Source: Clytia hemisphaerica (lineage: Eukaryota; Cnidaria; Hydrozoa; Leptothecata; Clytiidae). From it: a stretch of 64,000 nucleotides of DNA. The stretch lies in the NCBI GenBank assembly GCA_902728285.1, contig CACVBU010000490.1:1-64000 (forward strand), written 5' to 3'. Shown here piece after piece: positions 11,867-22,720 of this stretch. Below the pieces are notes generated by a model. The model was not told where the DNA came from and did not search any database. It saw only the letters and a list, made by a program, of their open reading frames with translations. The position numbers and the translations under genes are program-made. The stretch's first letter is position 1; each line of letters begins with the position of its first letter.

Positions 11867-14800
11867 TCACAACCCACCATCAGACAATTCATCTTCAGAG
11901 GGATCAAGAGACGAAAGCGAATTAAAATCATTGTAGTCTTCTTGACATTCAACCAATCGAAGTTCGTCTGAAAAATAGGAAAATGAAAGAAAATTAAGTT
12001 GTTAATGATTACAAAATTATATTTTTAAAGCAGTCTCTAAAGCTTAAAAACGCACTGGAAACTTAAATTTGCTATCAGAGTTAAGGAAAATTTGAGCAAT
12101 AAAGGCTGTCTCAATATAATCTCATAAAAACCTCATGGTTTGGTTCCCCCTGCTAAAAATCCAAATTTTTCTCGATTATCATTTTTATCCCCCCCCCCAC
12201 TATATTTGAATTTTCAGTCCGGTTTGTCCGGTGCCAAAAAGTATCTCTCAGCCACACCGGAAACATTTTTTTTCCGGTGTTAATTTTCGAATTTCTGGAC
12301 ACCGGACAAAGTTTGTTTCAAAAGTAATGCGCACCGGACACGCCGGACTCAATTCCGGTGTCGAGATCGTCCGGTGTTAAAAAGTATCCTCGATCAACAC
12401 CGGAATTTACGTGTCCGGTGTTTGTAAAGTCCGGTGCGTCGACAGGGGCGTTACAACTTACGTGTAACCAATGTAACGTTAGATTGACGTCAAAATAAAG
12501 TGATCTGTCAAAAAGCTTCTTTATTGAAGAAATCTTGACTTACGTAGTTCATCCAATGTTTTAAATTCAACTCCAGAATCAGCCAGTTTGATTTCCAAAT
12601 GTCCCATTTTCTCTGTCAGTAATTCCAATTCTTTCTGCGACGATTCCAAAAGAGTTTTTTCTCGTTTGGCTTCTGCCTTGTACTCGTTATATTCCTTTTT
12701 GTTTCTTTCTACTTGAAGTTTGTTCTGACGCTCAGCTGCTTTCTGCCATTTCTCTTTAAGAACTTTCATCTGTAAAACAAAAAAAAGGAACCATGCAAAT
12801 TATATATAACTTTCAACCTACGCTTTTATAAGCTTCATCTGCACAAAACAAAGTATCTCTTTGGGCTTGCCAGTAGAATCCTGGAATGAAGAAATTGAAT
12901 ATTGGGGAAAAAATACGCGTCAAAGTGTTCTATAATGCCTCGTTTATTTGATAATTAGCGTTTGCCTAAGGACTTTCAAGCATCAACACCAAACAACTTT
13001 CTTAGATCTATCTAAGTATGAAAACAGCAACTCAGCGATGACGTCATGCTTAGCCATATAGCAATGGTAGAGTATCCAGCTACGGTTTAATTCCCAGCAG
13101 TCATACTAAAGACTTCGTTCCTACTACAAAAATGGTACTTAATGCCTTTCTGGTAGATGCTCAGTAATTATGAGAAGGAACGAGGGTAAGTGGAGCAATC
13201 CGGAGAGAAGAGTGGCGTCCTCCGCTTACTTCGGGTGAATAGCTATCGAAAGAGCAGCCTTCGACTGTGATCGAAAACTTACTTAGCTACTTAACCAATA
13301 TAACAGCTTGAAGTTGTCTAAAACCAATACACTACTTGTGTGTACACACACCCAGTAACTACGATTAATTTCAAAAATTCATTGCCGTAGAGGTATGTTG
13401 TTATTGTTTTTTCTCATTTGAGATTTTTCAAAATGACCACTGCGATGGAGTGAGGGAGACGACAAGAGAAGTGTTGCTATTCATAAATCATACTTCATCG
13501 CAGAGGCCTCCGTACGGGGATTTTTATATCAAATAGACAATGTGCACAGAGTGTACTACGAAGCAATTTTCGTTAGATACACTCTGGTACAGAGTAATAC
13601 ACTACAGGCTAAAGTCCCCCCTATGGTTAAGAGATTTATCTTAACTTACATTATCTTTAGCATCGTCGATATTCTTGGTAGCATTATCAACTTTGATTCG
13701 TAATTCGATTGCACTGTGAGCCAAAGCATCTCGCAACTTCTCAATCACTTGAATCTCCAAATTGCTCAACTCTTTTAAGAATTCTCCTTCCGCCTTCATG
13801 GCTGATTCCACTAACGCTTCACCGCAAACTAAAATGGAGAAAAAAATTCTCCGTAAAATCTACTCTATCACATGTAAAAGGGACATAAAAGTACTGACCA
13901 AATTTGTAAACAAACCGTATGCAGCGGGATACCTAAAACAAAATCACCATAATTGAATTGGCAGTGAAAATGAATTTATCCTAACAGTCACAGTAATTGT
14001 TATTCTTATTTTTCATGGTCAATTCACACATTCTACACATCACTTTTCTCGAGATAGAAAAAAAATTTATTACTGACCACATTTTCAAAGAGAACAATTA
14101 TCAGCTATCTGGACTGGTATTTATATATTTTTTCTAATTTAGATGTATTCCAAAAGCGACTTACTGCTCATTTTCTCGACCACTTTGCGAGCAGTGTTTG
14201 CTTTAGCCTGGATATCTTCCAATGCAGCACGATGCTCTTTCATTTCTTTCATCAAGTCGTCATGAAGCTAAAAATTTAGGAATTGAAAAGATATTCATAC
14301 ATGCTGAACTCGTATAATTTGTCTAATTTTGAATACAATCAAAGTCATAATATTTGAGAAAAAAGGGAAATTCTTATCATCTTACAACCACAAACGATTT
14401 GGAAGTGCTCTAAATCAGGTTGGAAGGGTAGAGTTTTAACGCTGAGGATCCAAAAGTCTAAGAATGGTCCAATAGGGCAGAATATAGAGCCTGGAAGTCT
14501 ATAAACCCAACCCGATTTGAAATATTCGAATAAATTTATCAATCAGCCCAAAAACAACTTTCTCGCCCGAACTGTAAAATGCTAAAAACGAGGAATTAAC
14601 CTAAATTCTCAATATATTTTGAGCGAGATTACACTTCATCAAAACTGAGGATGTTATTAAAAACATTTTTATAGAAATTTTTAAGAAAATATCTAAAAAC
14701 AGAGAATGGATAAAGCCCTTTGCAGAAGAAACATAAATCCCAGCCTTTTGAGAAAAAACTACTCAAGATAAATCCCAACCTTTTGAGAAAATAGTAATCA

Positions 14801-17800
14801 AGTTAAATCCCAACCTTTTGAGAAAAGAGTAATCAAGACAAATCCCAACTTTTTGAGAAAATAGTAATCAAGTTAAATCCCAACCTTTTGAGAAAATAGT
14901 AATCAAGACAAATCCCAAATTTTTGAGAAAATAGTAATCAAGTTAAATCCCAACCTTTTGAGAAAATAGTAATCAAGACAAATCCCAACCTTTTCAGACC
15001 TTTTGATAAAATAGTAATCAAGACAAATCCCAACCTTTTGAGAACGTAATTGAACTTGCTTTTGGAAGCTCAACTCTACTCTTCGGTTTTCAGCTTCTTC
15101 TTTCTTGATTCGTAATTTCTCCTCTAATTCTTCAATCTCTTTCACGTTGAAATCTAAATGTTCGTTCCTGATCTTGATGTCTTGGTTGTAGAGTTCAGTT
15201 GCTTTCTTCTGCCGTTTCTCTTGTTCGTCCTCGATTTCAGCTGAGAGAAAAATACATCCAATTAAAATTCTATATAGCTCAGTCCATAGAGCATTAGCCT
15301 TACAACCCAAAGGTTGTGATTTCGTTCCCCTGTCACCGCTAATTCAGCAAAAGAGTATATAGTAGATTGGGAATCCGATCAGGCTCGTAGATGGGAGCTG
15401 AGAGTAGGTTTGGTGCTCAGTTTCAGCATTCGATCTCCCAGGCTAAGCGCCAATAGAAAAGGGGTTATAGACTCCCTCACTCTCAACTCCGAAGAGAGCC
15501 ACACAAGATGAATGTTCTTACTATGCTAAAGCTCTGCAAAACTGCAAAGAGAGGTAGTACGCGAATTAGTCCTAGACCTAAAGAATGGAGTCACCTCATT
15601 ACACCTAAATAACTACTAAAGTTATGAACGCGAATCGGTTACCCTTGCTTTTTAATTACAAGAATTTAAAAAAATTTGAGCTGTGGTGATTTTCGAAAAC
15701 CCTACCTTGCCTTGTCGCACTCATTTTTCCCGCGTTAAATACTTGATTATTTATATAAGTGTACTCTTAGGTTCAGAATAAACGTATTCGCTGGGTTATA
15801 AGTTTGAATAGGAACATTAGAGACCTCAAATTTTTCAAAAGAAACCAAAACGAATGAAATCATACTAAGTTTTTCTTTGTCCGCTTTGCACGTTGTAATC
15901 CACGTGTCCACCATATCAATTTCACTCTCCACCACAGCGTCTATTTCAGTTTTACTATCATGGCATTGAGACATACGGTTTTCCTCTACTTCTCGTTTGT
16001 TCAACTTGGTGATTTTTTCAACATCTGCCTCAGCAAATTTGATGGCATTATCTGTAGAATATAATTCAAATAACTTGCATATTATAAGTGTTTGATGAGA
16101 AATAGTCAATAAAGCGTGGCATGCCTTTTGAAATATTCGGTGAATGCAACGGTGAGACATGAGTTTTTTGCCTAAAAGCTATCATAAGTCAGAAAATAAT
16201 ACGAATAAAAAAAACTTTCCAATTTCTTTCAATTGCCAATAGAAGAACAGCACTTTTTATTAGAGAAAGTAGATAGCAGGCCATTTTTCATGGTCATGCC
16301 CTTTAAGCACCCGGTTATCAGACACTGCCCTTGAAATTACTAAAATATTGGTAAAAACAGCCTTTTTAATAAAAAAACACTGGAAAAAGTGCCCTTTTTG
16401 GTCACCAACAGATGCTGCCTTGTCTTTCTAAAATATGGCCTGGATAGCAAGAAAATTCTTACCAATATGCTGTTTTGAAATGTTTGATTTCTCAATCCGA
16501 AGATCAACATCCAATCCAGCTTGTCTGACTTCATGTCTTACTTCTTCAAACTTCATCAATTCATAATCTACTTGATCATTTTCAGTTGTACACTCTTTAG
16601 ATTTTTCCCAGATGGATAAAAATGCTGGGAATACTGATTGGACGATTTCCATTGCTCTTTTCAATGTGCTATCACCATCGTTTGCAATTTGTTTGGTTTC
16701 TTTCATTTTGGCTGAAAAAGAAATTTAAAAATTGTTTCTAAATTGTAAACAATCATGGTTGAAATATATTGAGAATTCCGATTATTTTAACGTTTTTCAA
16801 GATTTAAAGTTCTGGCGAGAAAGTCGATTTTTTCTCTTTAATTTTTAAAATCGAATATTTCAATTTGGGATGGGGGATGGGTTTGCAGACCTCGAGGCCT
16901 ATATTCTGAGCCTTATTGGACTATTTTTGAGCTTTTGGATCCTTAGATCCTATCTAGCGTTAAAACTCAGAGTTAAAACTCTACCCTTCGAACCTACTTT
17001 AGAGTACTTACAAATCGATTGTGGTTTCAAAACTTCCTGGGGAATTTCCCTTTTTTCTCAAATATTATGACTTTGATTGTAGCTGTATTGTTGCAGGGTA
17101 CTGACCCTTACTGACCCTAATTATTCAGGAAAAATTTGTCTTAGATACCACAACTCCCTCTTAGTACCTGGTAAAATAGGGACCCCCACCCCCTACATAG
17201 AAGCCGGTTTACCAAGAAAAAACATTCCCAAATCACCCTAGTACTAACTTTTTTAAGATTGAAAATTAGAGACCGACATGGGTAAATTTAAAGGACCTCC
17301 GAGGTAGGTCCAATAAAGGCGCGAAAGTTGTTTTACCTAATGCAGTTTCGGCAGCTGCAATCAAATATTCTCTTCTGACATTGTCCTTGTTTTTGATCAT
17401 ATCCTCAAGGTTTTTTATCTCAGTCTCAATTTCACGATCTAGAAAATGAAAAGTTTACTCCATACATTTGTTTTGAAAGGAAGATGAAATATAATTTTTC
17501 TGTAGTTTGGAGTAAGATTCTCAGTAAATTAGTGATTAACACTATGTTTTCAATGTAAATAATAAAATTTATTCATATTATCAAAGATTCAAATCAAAAA
17601 TACTAACCAAGATTTTTCTTTGCTTGTATTCTCTCAATAATTTCTGGAATCTTTTCATTATCAAAATAAACCAATTCCTTTTTCATTCGAACTTCTCTCA
17701 AATTCTTCAACTCTTTAATGTCTTTCCTTTGTTCATGTCTATCACCGTCAGCGCGACAAGCAGTTTTTATTGAAGGTGGAGGAGCAAATGAATCAGACAT

Positions 17801-17890
17801 ATGTGGAACAATGTCAAACCCACTATCATGTGAGGTACTTCTTGTTGATGAATCATCTTTAACAGGTGAAACCATGACTGTATCATCCAT
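11867..17890 (-). CDS. Coiled-coil protein of unknown function, about 560 residues
   Basis: Ten exons join on the minus strand: 17890-17608, 17438-17337, 16711-16463, 16051-15866, 15240-15035, 14267-14165, 13828-13650, 12880-12822, 12769-12544, 11967-11867 (stop TGA). All junctions are GT/AG and phases agree, except 13650/12880, where one extra base is needed; a tiny exon may be missed. The start MDDTVMVSPVKDD follows an acceptor at 17926, so the 5' UTR is spliced. An N-terminal Ser/Thr-rich segment is followed by nearly continuous charged helix (e.g. IEELEEKLRIKKEEAENRR, KWQKAAERQNKLQVERNKKE) and an acidic tail (DPSEDELSDGGL). No membrane segment or catalytic motif is visible. It is likely a structural or scaffold protein. 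I do not recognise the family. Confidence 0.8.
12217..12438. repeat. Intronic cluster of TCCGGTG / CACCGGA words
   Basis: About a dozen copies of TCCGGTG, CACCGGA or CCGGAC lie in 220 bp, in both orientations, within the last intron of the coiled-coil gene. Two paired spacers read GTGTTAAAAAGTATC and GTGCCAAAAAGTATC. The CG-rich words contrast with the AT-rich surroundings. It could be a decayed palindromic element or a cluster of protein-binding sites. Confidence 0.7.
13050..13310 (+). mobile_element. tRNA-derived SINE-like repeat
   Basis: The head resembles a tRNA with RNA polymerase III boxes: an A-box-like TAGCAATGGTAGAG and, about 20 bases later, a B-box-like GGTTTAATTCCC. A GC-richer body follows (GGAGAGAAGAGTGGCGTCCT). 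It lies inside an intron, antisense to the host gene. The 3' edge is uncertain, and I see no clear target duplication. Confidence 0.5.
14345..14545 (-). repeat. Dispersed repeat, family R1, copy 1 (intronic)
   Basis: The minus strand matches 16868-17085 and 18298-18520 in order: AGCCTGG..., a GGATCC/GATCC word, GTTAAAACTC, a stretch near CACTTCCAAATCG, then GGGAATTTCCC-like and TATTATGACTTTGATTG at the end. It is about 200 bp and non-coding. Confidence 0.7.
14748..15034. repeat. Minisatellite, about 35-bp unit, abutting a 5' splice site
   Basis: Seven to eight units of AATCCCAACCTTTTGAGAAA plus ATAGTAATCAAG(A/T)... run up to the end of the fifth coding exon of the coiled-coil gene. On the coding strand each unit contains CTCAAAAGGTTGGGATT, the same sequence that forms the exon's own donor (CAAAAG|GTTGGG at 15035/15034). 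The array therefore repeats the splice donor several times inside the intron. Confidence 0.85.
15262..15520 (+). mobile_element. tRNA-derived SINE-like repeat
   Basis: The tRNA-like head TATATAGCTCAGTCCATAGA continues to an anticodon-like ACAACCC and a B-box-like GATTTCGTTCCCC. The body includes AGACTCCCTCACTC, which also appears in the minus-strand repeat at 45905-46095, so the two are likely one family. It is inserted in an intron, antisense to the host gene. Edges are approximate. Confidence 0.6.
16868..17085 (+). repeat. Dispersed repeat, family R1, copy 2 (intronic)
   Basis: It shares AGCCTTATTGGA, TTTTTGAGCTTTTGGATCC, TTAAAACTCAGAGTTAAAAC and GACTTTGATTGTA with the copies at 18298-18520 and (reversed) 14345-14545. 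No terminal inverted repeat is evident. Confidence 0.75.
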
Positions 17891-18297
17891 TCTTGTTTTG
17901 TTTAATAATTTGTGATTCAAATCAGCTAAAAATATCTTAACAACACAGATAAAATTATATCAAATAAACACTTAACAAATCTTTCATTCGTTAATGGTAA
18001 AACTATAATGTTCCCAATCCAGGTTTCTCATAAGTCATTTACTATTTATTGCCTGATCATAAAATTAACATACTTTGGATTTCAAATTACCCTTGGTCAA
18101 TTAAATTCATAAAATGTACACAATGATAATATAAGATAAATTCATCAAGCCTTTTTCTAAAAAGCAATAATAAGCAGTTAATCAACAATCAGCACTGAAA
18201 CATATTGGCCATTTTGAATATTTCAACTTTTTTCAGAATCGGGTGAGAATTGCAGTTTCAGTACTTCCATTTTGCTTCATTGGATTTTACAAATTGG

Positions 18298-18520
18298 GAG
18301 GTGATAAGTAGCTTCCAGGCTACATTCTCAGCCTTATTGGAACATTTTTGAGCTTTTAGATCCTGAGATCCTAAGCTCCTAAGTCTTAAGTTTAATGTTA
18401 AAACTCAGAGTTAAAACTCTACTTCCAAACTGTACTTCAAAGCACTTAAAAATCATTTGCTGATTTTTAAACTTTGGAATTCCCCTTTTGTGCCAAATAT
18501 TTCGGCGCTGATTGTAGACT
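18298..18520 (+). repeat. Dispersed repeat, family R1, copy 3
   Basis: It shares AGCCTTATTGGA, TTTTTGAGCTTTTAGATCC, TTAAAACTCAGAGTTAAAAC and a closing GGAATTCCCCTTTTGTG...GATTGTAGACTG with copy 2. It lies just upstream of the coiled-coil gene's coding start. Confidence 0.75.
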
Positions 18521-18825
18521 GAAAGTCAGTTAGTGGAAGTACTTCGATTTGTGCCTTTACGTCACATAGAACGATAGAAAATAGCAAAAGAACAAAGGAA
18601 TTACCCATAGCCACCATTTCGCAACTATGGGAATCACGATTTTACAGAAATGGGAATCTTCATATAGAATAAAGCATCTTCTGAAAATTTCATTCTTCCC
18701 CATAAATGCGAAAATGAAAGCTTTTGTTTTCTGATCGTCTTTTTAATCTGCCATGATGTGTTATAAAATTTCTTATAGAAAGACACATTCTCCTACAAGA
18801 GGCTTCTAGAAAAAAGTTGTTAAAA

Positions 18826-19115
18826 AGTACCGTCAACTGCTCTAATCTGGGACTATCTGACAAAACATGGGACGGCAATTCAATCACCATTTCACCGAAC
18901 CTCTAAAGTCATTTGATTTGAGTTAATGAACAGCTTTTTAAAAAATACACAATTTCCCTTTCACACCAAGTAAGCTTTTAAATCAAAATATGAAAAAAAT
19001 CCGTAGTGGAACATACACGAGTGTCTGTTACGAAGAAGAACAAATAGGCCAGGCCAGATATCAACAAGTCCCATGTCGCGTACACTCGTACGAAGTTGGA
19101 GCAGTTGACGGTACC
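18826..19115. mobile_element. Inverted-repeat element (MITE), GTACCGTCAACTGCTC ends
   Basis: The left AGTACCGTCAACTGCTCTAA is mirrored by the right TTGGAGCAGTTGACGGTACC. The element is 290 bp. The 66-codon minus-strand frame at 18690-18890 overlaps its left end and is not convincing as a gene. Confidence 0.7.
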
Positions 19116-19124
19116 TCCTGAAGT

Positions 19125-19290
19125 TAAAATTTTCCTATTTTTCCGACCCTTAGTGGGACTGAAATTTGATTTTCTGATTTTTCCGACCCTTAGCGGGACT
19201 TTGGAAGTCCAAAAAAGGTACCCTTAAGGGCGGCAAATACCGTACCCTCCATTTGCCTGAGTACCCCCCCCCAGTATAGACCCCACAAAA
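19125..19290. repeat. Dispersed repeat, copy 2 (CCGACCCTTAGTGGGACT family)
   Basis: CCGACCCTTAGTGGGACTGA and a second CCGACCCTTAGCGGGACTTT are followed by AAAGGTACCCTTAAGGGCGG and a stretch ending in GAGTACCCCCCCCC. It is the same family as 4860-5070 and 43140-43380. Confidence 0.65.
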
Positions 19291-21010
19291 ATTACGGGAA
19301 ACGCATGTTTGGACTTTGTACCCTATGCTGCACTCAAGCACTTAAGTTTATTTTTCCTTTTTTTGCAAAAGTTCTAGGAATGAAAATAAAGGGATAATGA
19401 TAATTGAATACTATCCATTGATGACCCGCTGCACTATCGTAAAGCTAGAATCGCTTCGGGTACTCTCCGCTTGAGAAAATGATTGACAGATTGAAGTTTT
19501 TCACCCGCGCAGGAGTTTGCGGAGCATTCTCGGCTCAATCCTCGGACCGCGCTAAAAATGGTAGACTGAGCTGTGATAGATCATTTCGATGGAAGTTGTT
19601 GGAATGTTTACAAGGCTCTTGACAGAAAATCGTTTGTTTTATTGTCAATGATGACAGTGCGGTTATTAATTTTGTTAGATCTGACGAATTGATGTTTGTA
19701 AGTGCACTTTATAGTTTTGATTCCCATTGAAGAATCATATTCTGGTTTTCATGTTATTAGATGCTGTTTTAGAGCTTTAGGCAGCCTAGACTAATGTTAA
19801 ATTTCGTTTCCGCGCAAATTCGTCACATTTTGTCTCGATAACCTCATAACTATAGAACTTATCGTTAGAGGCAATCGAGCAAGAACAATAAAAAAAATCT
19901 TTATTTGGCTCTGTAGAAAAATTGCAAAATAGAAACTCGCTTAAATTCGCAATACTGATTCTTTACCCCAAAACGAAACTTTTCTATTTTGTAAATCTTT
20001 CTAACACTTCCCCATACGTAAAAAATAGAGTACTTTCGTTTTCCCCCCAAACTTGCGAAAAATGTTAAGACCGCATGTTGTCCTCGCGGACTTTCCCAGC
20101 GTAATTTATTTGTGTGATGTCATAATGTTATTGTTCTCTTCTCAGATTATTACTGACGGCACTTCAATCGCTTACGGGATTGGACAATGGTTGACAATAG
20201 ATCGTGACGTATACAACAATTCGATGACGTGGACGAATAAAAGTTCATTTTGGGTGGCTTGATAACACTCGTAAATTCTTTATTTTTCTCGTGTATTTTG
20301 TTTTTTCGTTTTAGAAGAAATACTATACGGTAGAAAATAAGGTTTTATACTATTATTTTTTAATTTGATATTTTAAATGCCTATTATAAAGAAAAATTTG
20401 TAAGTGGGCGGAAAAATGAAAACGCCTTTGTTTTGAACGCCCGACTGCAAAAAACTCGGGATTCTGGGACTTCTTTTGAGACGGGGGTTAGACATGAAAA
20501 CAAAGAGCTAAGTAGAATAGCAGAATCGACTTTTTAAAAGTTTAAATACAGTGTAAAGTATTTTTGTAATCAAACATTATATTTAGCAAATATATTGAAA
20601 AGAAATATTTCGTTATAAGCAAAGATAACTTGTTCGGAAATAAAAAGTCTTCATTCTTCAACCCCCGGGTTTTTCATCGCATAATTTCTACGGGAAATCG
20701 AAAGTAATTTCATTCGGCTTGTGATGTTTGAAAGCTTGGATGTTGGGAAGCTGCAGGAAAAAAGGTAAACAAATTATAGTCTTTTTTCTGAAAGAAAAAT
20801 TAACATTAGTCTAGGCTGTTAGGTCTACACTGCCACCCCCCCTGGCTGAAAGTTGACTCAAACTCAATTTTAGACATAAAATCTCACTGCAGATTTATTT
20901 TTTTACAGGACTTGTAGTTTTAATTAAGATTGTGTGGTGTGGATGAAAAGATTCTTGCCAGAGCTATATGCCAGCTTATAATTTATGTATTTTACAATTG
21001 GATGCTCTTA
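19291..21010. other. Gene-free stretch
   Basis: No supported exon. The 69-codon frame at 20053-20262 has no recognisable motif and no clear splice context. The 5' non-coding exon of the coiled-coil gene could lie somewhere here, but I cannot place it. Confidence 0.35.
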
Positions 21011-21532
21011 TATCGGATGGCCAATAGTCACCTTCATTTTTTTATTTTATTTTTTTATCCACGGATCGCTGATAGTCACTTTTCCGGGGGTTAGGTAGGG
21101 TCGGGTTGCTAGTAACGGCTTGTCACTGTGCCGGGTGCATACTCGGCGCCTTGGGCCCTGCAGGGTTGCTAGTAACGGCTCGAATTTCAGTCAGGTTTAA
21201 AAAAGGGGTACTGTTACCCATATTATAATAATATTACCCCCGTCTTTTGCCAGTTCAGTATAATATGTTATGAATTGCGTAGTTTTGCTGTGCGGCGATG
21301 GCTCAACGGATAGAGCACTGGCTTCCGAAGCTGAAGGTCTTTCTTTGGTGGTGGTTCGAATCCCACTCGGTGCGAAAATTAGACTGGTCAAAATTGATGG
21401 ACAAATGATTGACAGGTATGAAAACTCAGTCAGAAATGATAAACTAAGTCTCAGAAACTCAGACAGTCAGAAAAGAGAAAAATAGGATAAGAGATCGGAA
21501 AGAAAACAAGGTGACGATTGGCCATCCGATAT
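21011..21532. mobile_element. Inverted-repeat element carrying a tRNA-like sequence
   Basis: The left TATCGGATGGCCAATAGTCA is mirrored by the right TGACGATTGGCCATCCGATA, giving arms of about 24 bp. TA/TATA flanks both sides. Inside, GGGTTGCTAGTAACGGCT occurs twice (about 21103 and 21162), and a degenerate tRNA-Arg-like sequence lies at 21292-21374. No transposase is seen. Confidence 0.75.
21292..21374 (+). pseudogene. tRNA-Arg(CCG)-like sequence, degenerate
   Basis: The acceptor arms GCGGCGA and TCGGTGC pair at six of seven positions (one G-G clash). The D arm GCTCAACGGATAGAGC is intact. The loop TTCCGAA would give anticodon CCG. The anticodon stem has a mismatch and two wobbles, the region before the T arm is enlarged, and the T stem is one pair short (GTGG / CCAC around TTCGAATC). 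It is therefore a tRNA pseudogene or tRNA-derived module, although both polymerase III boxes look usable. Confidence 0.65.
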
Positions 21533-22720
21533 AACATCTACCTTTACAATTGTTACTTGCACTTAGGTGGCCGCATCTTTATGATTAGTCCAGGCTATAA
21601 GGCGGTCTCCATCCTTTTTATTTTGTGGATACCGTCTCTCATGTATTTTAAGTGTTCAAATGGTAAATAAATAGTTACTTACTAAAACAACCAAAATTAA
21701 CCAAAAGTGAAAGTAAAAGTAAGTCCAGTCAGCCAGTAAAGTCTGATCTGAAAGTATCTCAAGAAGCCATTAGATTTGATGATAATGACTAATGTGCAAC
21801 AAAATTAATCTTAAAGGTAAAGAAAAACACAAGCAACGATCAAGTCAATTGAAATTTAATTACTCACCCTCTTGAAAATCTTTTGGTTTTACGACAAGAG
21901 AAGGGTCTGTTTAGAGCAGGTATTTGTTTTCGGTAAAAAATTTTAAAAGTGAAAGTACCGACATGCTTTGCGAAGAATCCACAGTCCTCTAATTGTTCTT
22001 CTCCGTGAAGGTTTATGCCAGTCAATCTCCTATGGAATCAAAAATAAGCAAAAGAAAGAGTGCGACTTTTGAGTTCTCAGGAATTTTGCCTCGCCTACCA
22101 TCACTATCATTCTAAATTTGCAAAGGAGACATCGAGACTATTTAGCTGGCTCTTTTATAGACTAGAGTCTACTTTTGGCTGAACTTTGCTTTTTGATAAT
22201 TTTTTATGACGCTGAGTCCAGTGAAGTAGACTAGGAGCATTTGGCGAGGTTGCCATTTTGAAAAAAAAATTAAATAATCCAAAGAACAAAAAAACTACTT
22301 GGAGTTGAAAGATATACTCAAAAATGAGAAACAAACATCAGTAACAGATTTGCAATCCCATATTCTCAAATAAAAACATCGCTTCATACTGTTTTTATTT
22401 TCAAAAAACAACTTAAATCTGGCGGACTGTTTTACAGTCCGCCTAGGCAAAAGGCTATTACCATATACTACCGGGCCACTTAATCGCGCCATCCAGTCTA
22501 TAAAAAAAGCTTTAAGTGGACCCCGGGCTAGCTCTTTTATTCAAACTAACAGGAATACCAAACTAACAGCTAAACTCAAAAAATTGTTGTGGGCAGCAGC
22601 GTTTTTCCAGTTTTTAGTGTTGAAAATGACAAGTTGATCGAATCCTAAATGCTAGAAAAAATCAGGTTTAGAGCTAACGAATTCTGATCCTTCGATGAGT
22701 CTATACATGTTTGAACGGAG
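21533..22720. other. Upstream region of DGKE, no other gene seen
   Basis: AT-rich sequence with no recognisable exon. A GGCGGACTGTTTTACAGTCC palindrome-like segment, continuing GCC, lies at about 22420-22443 (GGACTGT...ACAGTCC). The DGKE promoter and 5' UTR must lie here or in an unseen upstream exon. Confidence 0.4.

Noticed and set aside
13762-13956. Plus-strand frame MLNSFKNSPSAFMADSTNAS
   Set aside because: Antisense shadow of the coiled-coil exon at 13650-13828.
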